The notes: generated by a model from the sequence alone, not told the origin. DNA of 64,000 bases from Branchinecta lynchi (GCA_023053575.1 JAKZAP010000001.1:27918533-27982532), one strand, 5' to 3'; counted from the stretch's first letter, positions 23,801-32,086 are shown. Numbers and translations: made by a program.

Positions 23801-26800
23801 AAATCTGGTCTGACTCATTTATGATTGTCGAAAGCCTAACATTATCTGCAGAGTGCACCAGCCAAAATGTGTCTTAAGGGGCAAGGTATTTTTACTGAAT
23901 GAGAGGTAATTTTTACCGACTTTTTTTTTTGAATAACTGCTATTACGAAAAATCGTGGCTCTTCACGCAGACTCTTTTCTTTTTAATCCTCTGGCCTACC
24001 TTTTGGGGGGGAGGGGTGTTATCAACCTGGACGTGACGCCTCTGACGACAAGCCCTAGTGAAAGTCAGTGAAATAATGTTGATTCCAAAACAGCTAGCCT
24101 ACTGCCGTACAATCTGTTCCCGTGTCAAACATTATTGTTTCAAGAAGAATCGTAGACATTGCAATGATATTGTCATTCAGGTTGCGAATTGAGCCAACGA
24201 AAAAGTTTGAGATAAAGCTTGATGAAAACGCGAAAAATATCAAAACCAAAAACAGAAACAGGCTGACTTTAAAAATATTGCCGTTAATGACGTTGAGACG
24301 AGATTCGACAAATTCTAGCTACAAGCAGCCTCTATAGTGATTGCCTTATTAATTTGTATGTATTTTACAAATTTATGCCTTATAAATATCGTCTCTTTGA
24401 CTTTCTGAAATAGAAGGTACGCAATCTTTTCGAACCTTGATTAGGGGTACGCGGTACGGAAAAGGTTTGGAACCACTGCCATAGAGGCAACCCGTTAGAG
24501 AATCACTGCAAATATGCAAATTTGGAAAAAAAAAAAAAAAAAGGGAAAGCGATTGACCCTTGCGACTGGGATGAAAAATATATTTGAAATGTAAAGGGGA
24601 CATCTAGGAAATGTTGAAGAACAGCAAATTGAACTATCATCGTTATCATGAAAATCTGGAAGGGTTGGCTTGACTATGCGGAAGCCCCGGACGTCTGGGA
24701 ATATGAAAGGTGAAGCGTGGCCTTGATAGGCCATTGCCTAAAAATAAACTAAAGATGACAGCCTCCTTGAAAGACATATCTTGACATCACCCATTTCCGA
24801 GTTTAGCCTCTTTAACTTCGAAATGTACGCTTTTTTTTGTATTCAAGTTCTCCGCGTCTGGATTAAATTTGGGCTGTAACGCAGATTCTGAACATTATTT
24901 ATAGAGGCTCGGTCGAAAAAAAATAAATCAGATGGATGAAAAGATTCAGTGTATTCAAATATTGGAAGTAACAAGACAAAAGGTTTCGATGGGATCCAAA
25001 ACATCTAACATTCGATTCAAACAATTGGGTTATGTCTTCGCCATTCAGTCTTCGTCAGATTCCTTGAAAATTTTTGACTGTTAAAATTAGTTCAAAAATG
25101 AATTCAGCATATCTCCTTGCCCCGATACCGAATCTCTAATCGATATAAGAAACATCTTTGAGCTGCAACCGAGTTTCCAGTTTCAGCCGACTTCGTGATG
25201 AACCTTTTGTCCAGCAAGTAATCTAAGTTCACATTGGATTCAGCGGAGCTCCTTACCCCCTCAGTGAATATCTTATTAGCTCATAAAACATACATGTTTT
25301 TACCGTAAATTCCAAACCCATCCTCAGTCTCTAAAGATAGGACTAAAGGACCCATGTACGAACTTGACCTGTACTTTGCCAGTAAATCCTCATTGAACAA
25401 CATCCTTGCTTGATAATCCCTCGTTTGAATATTATATATCAACCCTTCGACCTTCGATTGCACTAGATCTCTCCGACGTCACACCGAATAAACAAATGAA
25501 TGCGGGCATCCACGCGCAGAGTTATGCTAGTTTGTGAATAAAGGGGTAGACTGCTAAATCCAAAAACTGGTCGACAAACTTTGTGTCCTGTTTTCACCGG
25601 ATTCTGGGTGAACTACTTGTTCGGCAAGAAAACAACTTTCATATTCTGATTCAGCATTACCCCTAAATCAACTATGTTAATAGCTTTTAAAAAATATTTT
25701 TGTTTGCCGTTTAATTTGGAACCCCCTCCCCCACCCCTAAATATAAGGCTACATAGCCCGTCTACGAATTTGACCTTAACCGTGACCCAAAGAATCCTCA
25801 AACCAAGTTTCATCAAAATAGCTCATTCGCTTCGAGAGTTATGATGCTCACAGACAGACGGACAACTTTTGCGATGTCATAGGTATCCCTCCACTTACGT
25901 TTTGGGATCCCAAAAATTAGCTGCCTTTCCGTGAAGCTCTAATATGTGAAGAGACCACCGGAACTTGGCAGTCAAGGACCACATTTTCTGCCAGGCGTTC
26001 CTGCACCATCACACATCACGTTTCCAGACTGGAACCGCTGAAAATGGCGGAAGTTGCTAATGACAACAATAGGCGTATTCGCACCGTTCCCTGAGGACTC
26101 CTCGGGGAATCAAAGGGAACGACAAGAATCGAGGGAGTCACTCCGCGCGGACTCCGCGTACGAAAAACAACGAGAACACAGGGAATGCTTCCGAAACGGA
26201 TTTCGAAAAAAAAAACAATATGCAGTTGACGAAATTAGTCTTGATCAACATTATTTTTTATTTTATTTTTATTCTGATTGTTATAATTTATTTTACATTG
26301 CACCAACACCAGCAAAAACTGGTTCCCATCCGATTCTGAACGGGAGTCCTTATTGATGATGATGATGAGAATCGGAGCATTCCCCGTCCGTGAGGACTCG
26401 CAAGAATAAGCGGAGTGAGTCCCCAGAAAAAACAAAAACGCGGGAACTCCTGAAGAGGAGTCCTCGGGGAATGGCGAGAATACGCCCCATAACGGGTTTG
26501 CACCGTTTAGGAGCTAGTCGCTACCCACCCGCAGTCCCAAGGGCAAAGGGCTGAAGTGGGTTAAGACTCGAATGACTGTGCAAACACAAATGGCTGAGCA
26601 TGATCAAAGCAAAATTGACTTGCCTCCGAAGTAGTATTGGTCTACAGTTTTCAGCCAGCCAACATCGTCGTGGGAATGTGGGACAATATGTACATTGAGG
26701 ACATTTGGATTGTACTGAGGGCAGTTCTAGAAAACAAAGCGAACAAATATTTAGACAAATTAACAAGATAGGAATCCACGACGTCTAAAGAATCTGAAAA

Positions 26801-28366
26801 ATTCGAGTAGTGGAGCTAAACCCCTTCGAAGGCTTGTGAAGTGTCTTTCATACAGAAACCGTCAACAAAAATGCTCTTTTTGCCACTCTTCCTAGTCCTG
26901 GGACAAATACAATGCGTCACCTTAAATTCTTGGGACGTCAACTCGAAAATGCAAATTTTTTTAATTATTTTTTCACTCCAAAGTCCGGGTTTTACATCAA
27001 GCCTGCTAACTTACGTAAAGACAGCCTTTTGTAAAAAAAAAATCAAGAGGCTGGTAAAAACATTATGCCCATAGTAGAGCATGCAGCACCCTTCTACAAA
27101 GCTTTTTGGGGACTGATTCTGGTCACCGACTTATTAACGACAGTATCCATGTAGGATCTAATGTAGAACGGCTCTGGATATCTGGAAAACTCCATGGCGG
27201 ACAGAGGCGTTACTAGCTAGAACATTTTTTTTTTTGGGGGGGGGCAAGATATTTACCGACCGGCTGGTAATTTTTACCGACTGTTTTTGCAGATAAAAAC
27301 GACTATTACTGAGAAAAAACGAGTGTGTTCACGAACAAAAATCCACTGTTTCCAAACAAAAACTGTTTGAACAAAAAATAGGCGCCCCTCCCCCTAGTCG
27401 TGACGCTCCTGGGCGGAAGATCTTCCGACTTCGGTCGAACTAGCTTCATTCTCAAGAGTGGTTCTGGCCCTTCAAAAGCTGTAAAAAACGCTGTGAATTG
27501 TAACGGAAGGCGAATTCACGATGAGACCAGACATGGACCAAGCTTGGATCAAGAGTGGCTGCATATGCGGAGCCTGTTTCGATGAAATCACGTGATTGGC
27601 AAATTTCAGTTTTGCGTTCCGGAAAGTGGATCCAGAAGGACGCTAAAACTACCCTTATATCACCACCACCAGGGAAGCGCCACTCTACTGCCCCCCCCCC
27701 CCCCCAAGATGCACTTCACAGTTGAAGAATCTCACAAATTGTTAAGAACACCCTAGGACTGCAAAGTGTCATCTTTATTACTACTTAAAGGTTCCTTTAT
27801 CGTACATCTATCCTCAAGGTCCTATGCACATTCATCTGAGCCGTATTTATTAAATTTGGAATCGATAAGCCCTGAATTTCCTTCATAATTGTTTGTTTTA
27901 TATTGTAGTGTATGACAAATGTACCAACTTTAGAAGAAATCTAATTTGGACTAAACTGAATAGAATTTCAATGTTCCTAGTACTATGCTGGAACACGCTT
28001 AGACAACCTCATGCGGCCATAAATCATCGTAAACGGCATACAAATCCATCCAGCCCTCTCCCCCCCTCCGAATCTGTCACGTTTCAGCCCCCCTCCAAAT
28101 ATGTCACGTTTCAGGATAGGAAGGTTTCATATAGGTTCATATATACAAAATCTACAAGTCCATCTCCCCGTGATAGACATGGTACCAAATTGTTCTCGGT
28201 ATCAAATGCACCGGAAATAAATAATAGGATAAATAGGTACACCAACTACCAAAGTTCCTAACCCCTCATCGCCCTAGATGATTATGATCTAACTGCTCCT
28301 AGCGACTTACTGCATAGCCGCACGCTGTCTTTCCTGAGTCTTTAGAGAGTGGATTTGCACACGCTC
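2699..28366 (-). CDS. MAN2B1: Lysosomal alpha-mannosidase (GH38), 13 exons, both ends missing
   Basis: Glycosyl hydrolase family 38 retaining exo-alpha-mannosidase, which in animals trims alpha-linked mannose from N-glycans in the lysosome using a zinc ion. Thirteen exons on the minus strand join with matching phases into about 693 codons; the human protein is about 1011 residues. Landmarks in order: [17 protein letters not shown] with zinc-binding His and Asp; [26 protein letters not shown] with the nucleophile Asp; MGDDFQY; FFPYA and [23 protein letters not shown] with the next zinc His; [23 protein letters not shown] and [18 protein letters not shown]. All fit lysosomal rather than Golgi class II mannosidase. 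The exon with the signal peptide was not found, and exons after GPIP lie off the left edge. Introns are 0.5-4 kb and rich in transposons. No stop codon or frameshift was found in the spliced frame, so the gene is probably active. Confidence 0.93.
3083..3395. repeat. 155-bp tandem duplication with poly-G
   Basis: Two adjacent units beginning ATTGTCTCTNCCAAATAG, each with a G run, then GCTTTTATANCTACCA and CCACCAAAAGNCAG. Offset is 155 bp. It lies in mannosidase intron 12; the rest of that intron (2820-3082, 3396-4197) shows nothing I recognise. Confidence 0.8.
4198..4408 (-). CDS. MAN2B1: Mannosidase exon 12
   Basis: A 211-nt exon, phase 0 in, phase 1 out, acceptor ATTTGCAG and donor GTAAATAT. 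It encodes [17 protein letters not shown], then [20 protein letters not shown] and YIFRPVNST, equal to human [19 protein letters not shown]. It carries possible N-glycosylation sites NFSN and NSTV. Confidence 0.95.
4409..5419. other. Mannosidase intron 11, nothing recognised
   Basis: About 1 kb of AT-rich intron between exons 12 and 11. I saw no terminal inverted repeats, target duplications or coding signal on either strand. Confidence 0.6.
5420..5649 (-). CDS. MAN2B1: Mannosidase exon 11
   Basis: A 230-nt exon, phase 1 in, phase 0 out, acceptor TATATTGCAG and donor GTAACTTT. It encodes [20 protein letters not shown], then [20 protein letters not shown] and a variable tail. It matches the human LLFSASLPALGFSTYSV segment. 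Confidence 0.92.
5830..5990. mobile_element. Degenerate hAT-like fragment (CAGTGGTT family)
   Basis: Ends with GGTTACGCGTACCACCGG and AACCACTG, the inverse of the left end of the better-preserved element at 23700. The other end is not clear. It lies in mannosidase intron 10. Confidence 0.5.
6508..6692 (-). CDS. MAN2B1: Mannosidase exon 10
   Basis: A 185-nt exon, phase 2 in, phase 1 out, acceptor TTTTTCTAG and donor GTAAGCCT. It encodes [17 protein letters not shown] and [20 protein letters not shown], the start of the beta-sandwich after the catalytic barrel (human FCQQLNISIC and YNPLG). NVSE is a potential N-glycosylation site. Confidence 0.92.
6873..7077 (+). pseudogene. Unrecognised coding-like fragment cut by a MITE
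   Basis: An open reading frame of 68 codons starting [20 protein letters not shown] and ending SMPGMAEDG, antisense to the mannosidase gene in its intron 9. The composition is protein-like (charged helices, no low complexity). It runs directly into a 305-bp MITE and does not resume after it. I do not recognise the family. It may be a captured exon fragment, part of a decayed transposon, or chance. Confidence 0.3.
7078..7382. mobile_element. 305-bp MITE, copy 1, 3-bp target duplication ATG
   Basis: Ends GAGTGTGTTCCACCCT and AGGGTGGAACACGCTC are inverted repeats. ATG precedes (7075-7077) and follows (7383-7385). The interior has GTAGTTACTACGC and GGTTGGAACGGTC motifs. A second copy of identical length lies in opposite orientation 165 bp away. 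The size and 3-bp duplication suggest a PIF/Harbinger-type non-autonomous element. Confidence 0.85.
7548..7852. mobile_element. 305-bp MITE, copy 2, inverted, target duplication TTA
   Basis: Same family as 7078-7382 in inverse orientation. TTA flanks both sides (7545-7547 and 7853-7855). Long open frames in both copies translate to the same peptide and are repeat artefacts, not a gene. Confidence 0.85.
7923..8131 (-). CDS. MAN2B1: Mannosidase exon 9, second zinc-site motif
   Basis: A 209-nt exon, phase 0 in, phase 2 out, acceptor TTATTGTAG and donor GTAAGTTT. It encodes [11 protein letters not shown], then [20 protein letters not shown]. The HHDAV histidine completes the zinc site and (A/V)(S/T)GTEKQ is a family signature. 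The long loop [13 protein letters not shown] precedes it. Confidence 0.96.
8231..8345 (+). repeat. Hammerhead-like foldback repeat, copy 2, half and degenerate
   Basis: Only the 3' half remains: CTGACGA at 8236-8242, AAGAAGGGCC, AAAA in place of GAAA, then ATATCGCTGATGAAGAATCG and the tail AAAGTCAGCTTTGG. It lies in mannosidase intron 8. Confidence 0.6.
8960..9753. repeat. Interspersed repeat family B, copy 1
   Basis: About 130-bp subunits (AACTTTCCGGTTTTGGCCGG, CTACTTGTCCGGCGAGAAAA, TTCAGCATGTCTCCTTACC) repeated in tandem, then a fixed 3' module: CCCCTCCCCCACC, GAGCCCATCT, TTTCATCAAA, GACAGACGGACAACTTTTG, TACGTTTTGGGATCCCAAAA. Copies also end at 14534 and 25918. It lies in mannosidase intron 8. 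Confidence 0.8.
10176..10392 (-). CDS. MAN2B1: Mannosidase exon 8
   Basis: A 217-nt exon, phase 2 in, phase 0 out, acceptor GCACACAG and donor GTAAGTAT. It encodes [13 protein letters not shown], then [20 protein letters not shown] and RPSQKR, matching the human [20 protein letters not shown] block that lines the substrate site. Confidence 0.95.
10430..11050. repeat. GCGT-rich imperfect inverted-repeat tract
   Basis: Motifs such as GCGTTTTATTTGTC, TTGCGTAGCGTA and TCTGCGTAAGCTCTGCG occur in both orientations, for example AATAAAACGCAAC against GTTGCGTTTTATT. It looks like an old inverted-repeat transposon, but I could not define ends or a target duplication. It lies in mannosidase intron 7. 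Confidence 0.4.
11251..11700. mobile_element. TTAA-flanked MITE (piggyBac-like), copy A
   Basis: TTAAAGCACAACT at the left and AGGGGTCCTTTAA at the right form imperfect inverted repeats bounded by TTAA, the target of piggyBac transposons. Length 450 bp, non-coding. A related 457-bp copy is at 17186. It lies in mannosidase intron 7. Confidence 0.65.
11953..12086 (-). CDS. MAN2B1: Mannosidase exon 7
   Basis: A 134-nt exon, phase 0 in, phase 2 out, acceptor TTTCATAG and donor GTAAGTCT. It encodes [11 protein letters not shown], then [20 protein letters not shown] and MDKLIK; the MG(S/D)DFQY motif is diagnostic of the family. Confidence 0.94.
12087..13886. other. Mannosidase intron 6, unresolved part
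   Basis: AT-rich sequence with a C run at about 12553. I see no terminal repeats or coding signal. The end of the stretch (13600-13750) resembles 55380-55490, sharing AAAGTTTAACTGAA, GCAACTTATTT and TACAC(A/T)GAATTA, so a dispersed repeat is likely. Confidence 0.45.
13887..14577. mobile_element. AGCTGCG element with interior replaced by repeat B
   Basis: Left end AGCTGCGTTCGTTGCACTCC and right end GAGACAAAGAACGCAGCT are those of the 297-bp element at 34594. Between about 13998 and 14534 the interior is repeat family B, and about 180 bp of the normal interior is missing. Flanking triplets are AAT and GAT. It is a chimera formed by insertion plus deletion or by recombination. Confidence 0.75.
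13998..14534. repeat. Interspersed repeat family B, copy 2 (nested)
   Basis: Two tandem 130-bp subunits followed by the fixed 3' module ending TTTTGGGATCCCAAAA. It sits inside the AGCTGCG element. Confidence 0.8.
15003..15142 (-). CDS. MAN2B1: Mannosidase exon 6
   Basis: A 140-nt exon, phase 1 in, phase 0 out, acceptor CTCTTTTTAG and donor GTAAGATC. It encodes [20 protein letters not shown] then [15 protein letters not shown], matching the human segment around [20 protein letters not shown]. Confidence 0.92.
15247..15403. mobile_element. 157-bp MITE with TA target duplication
   Basis: Ends CACTGTAAAAA and TTTTTACAGTG are inverted, flanked by TA on both sides (15245-15246, 15404-15405). The interior is nearly palindromic: GGATTAATCTTATC/GATAAGATTAATCC-type arms. 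The TA target and size suit a Tc1/mariner-type non-autonomous element. Confidence 0.8.
15629..16389. mobile_element. AGCTGCG element with three tandem interior units
   Basis: Ends AGCTGCGTTCTTTGTCAC and GTGAAACGAATGCAGCT, flanked on both sides by CTT (15626-15628, 16390-16392), a 3-bp target duplication. The interior module (TGACTTCTCACCAGTCTTATA ... GACAGCCCGGAGTGCAACGAA), about 225 bp, is repeated three times. The first two units are almost identical and the third is more diverged. It lies in mannosidase intron 5. Confidence 0.85.
16978..17183 (-). CDS. MAN2B1: Mannosidase exon 5, catalytic nucleophile motif
   Basis: A 206-nt exon, phase 2 in, phase 1 out, donor GTGAGTAC. It encodes [20 protein letters not shown] followed by [18 protein letters not shown]. 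The Asp of DPFGHS is the family's catalytic nucleophile and a zinc ligand. The two residues before it are Pro-Leu, where I recall His/Gln-Ile as usual. Its acceptor AG sits 2 bp from the end of a TTAA-flanked transposon, so the rest of the 3' splice signal comes from that element. Confidence 0.95.
17186..17642. mobile_element. TTAA-flanked MITE, copy B, abutting a splice acceptor
   Basis: Related to 11251-11700: TTAAAGCACAACTCTTACTAG at one end and AGAGGGGTCCTTTA at the other; both interiors share CTGCTCTCCGACGCGGCGGCTG and AAAACATTTGAAAACTGA. Its TTAA starts 2 bp beyond the first base of mannosidase exon 5, so in the transcript (minus strand) the intron ends GTGCTTTAA-AG. Confidence 0.75.
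17660..17975 (+). mobile_element. Relict 3' end of a LINE related to 37362-40725
   Basis: GGTCGTGCAAAGTGATGCTT, CAGCTGACGATGAA, ACTCCAGACC and TTTATTTCGTTATTTTAACTG match the 3' part of the second LINE (for example GGTCGTGCAAAGTGACGCTT at 40327). It is full of stops. It lies in mannosidase intron 4. Confidence 0.7.
18231..18416 (-). CDS. MAN2B1: Mannosidase exon 4
   Basis: A 186-nt exon, phase 2 in and out, with acceptor GCTCCAG and donor GTAAGAAA. It encodes [17 protein letters not shown], then [17 protein letters not shown] and VDQMTFGQK, strongly conserved active-site-barrel sequence of GH38 enzymes. Confidence 0.95.
19201..20032 (+). pseudogene. LINE 1 AP-endonuclease region, frameshifted
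   Basis: [23 protein letters not shown] (metal-binding Glu), then after a frameshift near 19425, [26 protein letters not shown] and [10 protein letters not shown] with [12 protein letters not shown]. These are the usual blocks of a LINE endonuclease. Its job in a live element would be to nick target DNA for target-primed reverse transcription. Confidence 0.85.
20272..21639 (+). pseudogene. LINE 1 reverse transcriptase, one in-frame stop
   Basis: Blocks in order: [59 protein letters not shown] (motif A Asp present), [19 protein letters not shown], then TAA at 21094-21096, then [12 protein letters not shown] (catalytic YADD intact) and the thumb region [17 protein letters not shown]. Apart from the stop the core is well preserved, so the insertion is moderately young. 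Confidence 0.9.
22395..22500 (+). repeat. Hammerhead-like foldback repeat, copy 3
   Basis: CTGAAGA (22406-22412), the same 21-nt hairpin as copy 1, and GAAA (22434-22437), followed by TATAGCTCTAATAAAA and the tail CAGTCAGCTTGGGCTGAA. The 5' arm is absent. The core keeps the CTGANGA and GAAA consensus. Confidence 0.6.
22798..22879 (-). CDS. MAN2B1: Mannosidase exon 3
   Basis: An 82-nt exon, phase 1 in, phase 2 out, between TTTCTTGCAG and GTAGGTAG. It encodes [17 protein letters not shown] and [10 protein letters not shown], equivalent to the helix VQYILDSVISALLADPTRR of the human enzyme. Confidence 0.88.
23700..24478. mobile_element. hAT-type non-autonomous element, perfect 8-bp duplication CCATAGAG
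   Basis: Left end CAGTGGTTTCCGACCGGTGG, right end GGTTTGGAACCACTG. CCATAGAG occurs immediately before (23692-23699) and after (24479-24486). CAGTGGTT(C/T) termini and an 8-bp duplication are hallmarks of hAT transposons. The interior is non-coding. It is inserted in an older, locally inverted-repeat segment rich in CTTCCAGATTTTCCGG. Confidence 0.9.
25085..25918. repeat. Interspersed repeat family B, copy 3
   Basis: Degenerate subunits, then CCCCCTCCCCCACCCC, TTTCATCAAAATAGCTCATT, CAGACAGACGGACAACTTTT and TTTTGGGATCCCAAAA as in the two other copies. It lies in mannosidase intron 2. Confidence 0.75.
26072..26486. mobile_element. Inverted-repeat element, GGCGTATTC ends
   Basis: GGCGTATTCGCACCGTTCCC at one end and GGCGAGAATACGCC at the other, with GAGGACTCCTCGGGGAAT repeated near both ends. 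A non-coding 415 bp. I could not find a target duplication. A diverged copy in inverse orientation lies at about 42379-42990. Confidence 0.6.
26624..26726 (-). CDS. MAN2B1: Mannosidase exon 2, zinc-site HDD motif, GC donor
   Basis: A 103-nt exon, phase 0 in, phase 1 out. It encodes [20 protein letters not shown], the first zinc-binding motif of GH38 enzymes. The acceptor is TTTTCTAG. The only donor that keeps frame is GGAG|GCAAGT, a GC-AG intron boundary; the next exon then restores Gly (G+GT). Confidence 0.9.
27202..27411. mobile_element. Small hAT-like MITE (CAGRGGCGT family), copy 1
   Basis: Ends CAGAGGCGTTACT and AGTCGTGACGCTCCTG with a poly-G run inside, then TATTTACCGACCGGCTGGTAATTTTTACC. 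GGCGGA is seen on both sides, offset by 2 bp, so the duplication is imperfect. It lies in mannosidase intron 1. Confidence 0.6.
28311..28366 (-). CDS. MAN2B1: Mannosidase exon 1 (first visible)
   Basis: A 56-nt exon between a TTTTAG acceptor and a GTAAGTC donor, entering in phase 1 and leaving in phase 0. It reads [18 protein letters not shown], and CGYA joins NCPQYNPN of the next exon, matching the family's mature N-terminus just before the HDD motif. A degenerate inverted copy lies at 43181-43235. The preceding signal-peptide exon should end in phase 1 with a G; I could not locate it. Confidence 0.75.
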
Positions 28367-29149
28367 CTAAAACGAAAAGAAAAATAAAAAATATTTCTTG
28401 AAGAGACATAGCTGTCACACAAGAAACTAAAGACTATTTCTATGCCGCAGGGTCAGCCGTGACAAAAACAGATAAGGATGAGTTTCGTCAAATTATGTTG
28501 ACAGAAAACACAATCCACTGATTTGGTCCACTCGGGATAAGAAAACTATAAATGATTATGTTTTTCTTTCTTTTCTATTTCTTAGTATCAAGGAGCACGA
28601 GAAAACATGCAGAATTCAATTTCTTCAGTATTTTGCCCGACAAACATTTGCAGGATTTTATTTCTTACATATAAAAATACCCGATGTGCCGACGAGTCGA
28701 CCGATGCCTGACAAAAGGCATACAAATTTTTATTTCTTCTGTGTTTTATTTCTTCTGCTCCTTTATCAAGGAGCCTAAATCGGCGAATCCGTGATATCAC
28801 TTTCCATTCATCGATGGCTTGAACTAGAGCAAGAGTATTATTCTGCATCTGCTTGTTTTGATTTTACAGTGGCAAGCTACTAAGCTAATAAGAAGCTACA
28901 ACATTGGTTTCTTCCACTGTTGGTATACAGGACAGTTGAAAGAGGGATTCAAAATACGCTATTTGTACCAAATCTCTGTATATCTTAATTCCAGCCAAAG
29001 ACAAATGCTTGTGGTTTTTAGATGAATAAGTTCCTGAGATCGAGTTTTCGACAGATGTCATTTCATAATTTTCATCTTCAGAAACACTCGTTACAGTTTT
29101 TATGGCACTTGCCCTTATGACACGTGCCATACAGCGATCGCAATTTCTG

Positions 29150-30880
29150 TCCGTCCTTTAGTCTGTCGGTCGGGCAGTCGGTCCAGTTTTTGCTAGTTCC
29201 GGCACTTCGAAACAGCATATCAGGGACCCGACCAGGTTAACTTATAAATAATCGCTTCCCGATCCGACTTTCACCGGATCCGGGAGTCCGGAAACTAGAA
29301 ACAAGGGTAGCAAAAGGGGATCAAAAGGGCAATGTCCTGGTGTGGTATCTACTCGAAGTTCTCTTTGGTGGAAGACTCAAACACTAGACCACTCTGCCGT
29401 TCTTGCTTGTGTTTAGAGCCAAATACAGGAACAGGTACAGATTAAGAATTTCGTTCATAACAAATGCTAAACTAAACTATTATCTGACCGTGTTCTGCCT
29501 CTTCCCAAGAAAGTAACTTACTTCTGTCTCCATTTTGTACTCTGGACCAAATGAGGTTAAACTAGCTTAATTATATTTTGATACTGTTCCAGATTGGGAC
29601 TCCAAAACCAGAATAACTTGGAAACAATCACTTCCCCGATCCGGTCATCGTCGGCGGAGTGAAGGGATCGAAAATTGGGAAACTAGTAACATACAAACTT
29701 TGGAACGGGTAATCGGACATGCAAGAAACTTGACATCTGTCAAGAACAAGTGCTTCAGATGCTCAGTTTCAAATCCGGACCAGATGCGATATATGGGGGG
29801 GGAGGGGGGGGGCACCGGAAATCTCGTGAAATGCTTCCAAATAAGCTAGTACAATGAAACTTGGCAGGCATATTAGGGAAACCGACCAGATTAACTTGGA
29901 AATAATCACTTCCCCGATCCAGCCATCGCAGCGGGAGTGAAAATCTCGTGAAACGCTTCCACATAAGCTAGGACAATAACACTTGGAAGGTGTATGAGAG
30001 AACCGACGAGATTAACTTGTAAATAATCACTTACCCGATCCAGGCGTCGTAGGGGGTAGTGTAGGGATGGGTAATCCGGAAACTAGAAACAAGCATAACT
30101 TTGGAACGAATAATCGAACATACGTGAAACTTGACAAGTGTGAAGAACAAGTGTCTAAGATTTTCAGTTTTAAATCTGGCTCGAATTCGAAAACTGGGGG
30201 TGGGTGCTAGATGGAGGACCGGAAATCTTTTGAAAGGCTTAGGGTCGAAGGATTGGGATGGAACTTGAAGGGAAGAACGAGCATTAACCCTAGATACTTC
30301 ATTGACAAAACAGGACAGGATCATGTCGCAGTGAAGGTTGTCAGAGGGTGTTTCATGGATTTCCGGTGATCACGAGTTATGGTACTTCCAGATGTACCAG
30401 GACGATGGAACTTGGCAGACATATTTGGTACTCCCCAGGTCGACTTGAAAATAGTTCCTTCCCCGATACGATGATCTTGGGGGGAGTGGAGGGATAGGGA
30501 GTCCAGGATCTAGCGACATGCATAACCTTGGAACAGGTTATCGGATGTGAATGAAACTTGAAAAGTGTCAAGAACAAGTGTCTCAGATGATCAATTTCAA
30601 GTCCGGAACGAATCTGATAACTGGAGGGGAGGGAGCTGGAGCAGGGTGCCGGAAATCTCGTGAAACGCTTAAAGTCGAGAGACTGGGATGGAAATTGGAG
30701 CAAAGAACAAGCATAAGCCGTAGACACAATATTAACAAAACAGGACAGCATCATGTCACAGTTGGGGGAGTTGGAGTGGGTTTTCCACAATTCTGGTGAT
30801 CACGAGTTAGGGTACTTCCAAATATGCTATGACGATGAAACTTGGCAGGCATGTTAGGGACTCTCCGATCCGATCATCTT
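29150..30880. repeat. Satellite-like tandem repeat, family A, second block
   Basis: Diverged copies of the unit seen at the left edge: AAACTTGGCAGGCATATTAGGG, TCACTTCCCCGATCC, CATAACTTTGGAACG and TTCAAGTCCGGA recur about every 400-430 bp, with G-rich runs between. It begins with GTCCGTCCTTTAGTCTGTCGG, as in the first block. No coding sequence is visible. Confidence 0.8.
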
Positions 30881-32086
30881 TGTTGGAGAAACAATTGTCA
30901 GTGAGTGGAATAAATATTTCAGATTTACAAGGTCAAGCCTATATTCTGATAAAATCAGTATCGGGAAAGAGATCCAGCTTTGACAACTGCAAACCGTATC
31001 TGACAAACATGCTAACTGTTCTTACAAGTGCCATATGAGCTTTCAGCTCTTGTTTTTAACGGGTGGCTTACAATGTTGGAGGGGGCCTTTCCTCCCCCCC
31101 CCCCCCCCCCCCCCCCGCCCCCCCCTACTTGATGCCTATGATAGAGCAACGTTTTCATTCCACGTACGCCATAAAACCCTGACAAACAATACATACATTC
31201 AATCCCTTCACATTTACAAACGAATATAGGATTTTCGTTCTTCTATATCAATGTTGTCTCACCCATGGTCAGCAATTTTTATATAATCGTCTTTGTAGAT
31301 ATTTCCGGTTTTTGGTGTTACTGATTGGTGTTACCTATTCATGCACTACATCTTTCGGGCGCGTCGTCCTCCTTTTGTTGAGATGGGTTATAAATAAAGT
31401 GATTGATTGATTGGTAATCGGAAGTAGCCGATCCTCCCCTCACCATTGGGAAGCAGATAGTCGAAGCTGGGATTCTTAATTTCCATTTATGAGCATAATG
31501 AATCATCAACAAATTTTTTCAATGACCCCTTGCACTATTTATTCTTTAAATTCCAGTGTTTTTACGATAGTTGAATACTTTAAAACTCGGCTCATCTTTC
31601 ATTATATTTCCCACGGCTTTGGCTGTTATAAGCCTTTTTGTAGTCCCATTTACTTCTAGCAACAAGACGGAAAATAAATTTTCTGATGCAAAAACTTCTT
31701 GGGAACAACCGTCGATAGCAATGAGACGAATCGGAGGTAGCAAAAACCGGCAAATAAGAAAATCAGGAAGATATTGTTAGGGGGGGGGGGTCAGGGTGTA
31801 CGGTATGAAGTTCGGGTTTCCGGGCTTAAGAATTAATAGAGGGATTCGCATGAGAGTTGCATTAGTATTACAGGTAAGAAAGGCCCTTTGAGTAATACGT
31901 GTGACTTACAAATACCGTATTAGCATTTACGGCTTGCGAATTTTTCCTTTCATTTTTATTTTTGTTATCTCTCAAAATCGGTTTCTGTGTAAGAAAAGCA
32001 TGTTGGTATCTTGGCCTCATTGGTAGGCTATTGTTGGCGACTCATAATGACGCACTGCCCAAGTGCACAAAGGCACCAGGGGTGGC
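30881..32086. other. Region between satellite A and the large hAT-like element
   Basis: Holds a C run of over 20 at about 31095, the LINE tail above, and AAGTGCCATATGAGCTTTCAGCTCTTGTT, a piece also seen near 2067 and 63670. Otherwise nothing recognised. Confidence 0.5.
31300..31412 (+). mobile_element. LINE 3' end with GATT tail
   Basis: GCGCGTCGTCCTCC, TTGTTGAGATGGG, TTATAAATAAAGTGATTGATTGATTGG: a short 3'-end fragment with a simple repeat tail, typical of CR1/L2-like LINEs or SINEs that borrow their tails. No coding part is visible. Confidence 0.5.

Noticed and set aside
23393..23858. Overlapping frames on both strands of 77-143 codons
   Set aside because: They cover a local inverted repeat and the end of a hAT-type element; palindromic sequence keeps both strands open.
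26841..27074. Plus-strand frame starting with a signal-peptide-like [15 protein letters not shown], near the mannosidase N-terminus
   Set aside because: It is on the wrong strand for the gene, and exon 1 at 28311 joins exon 2 in frame without it.
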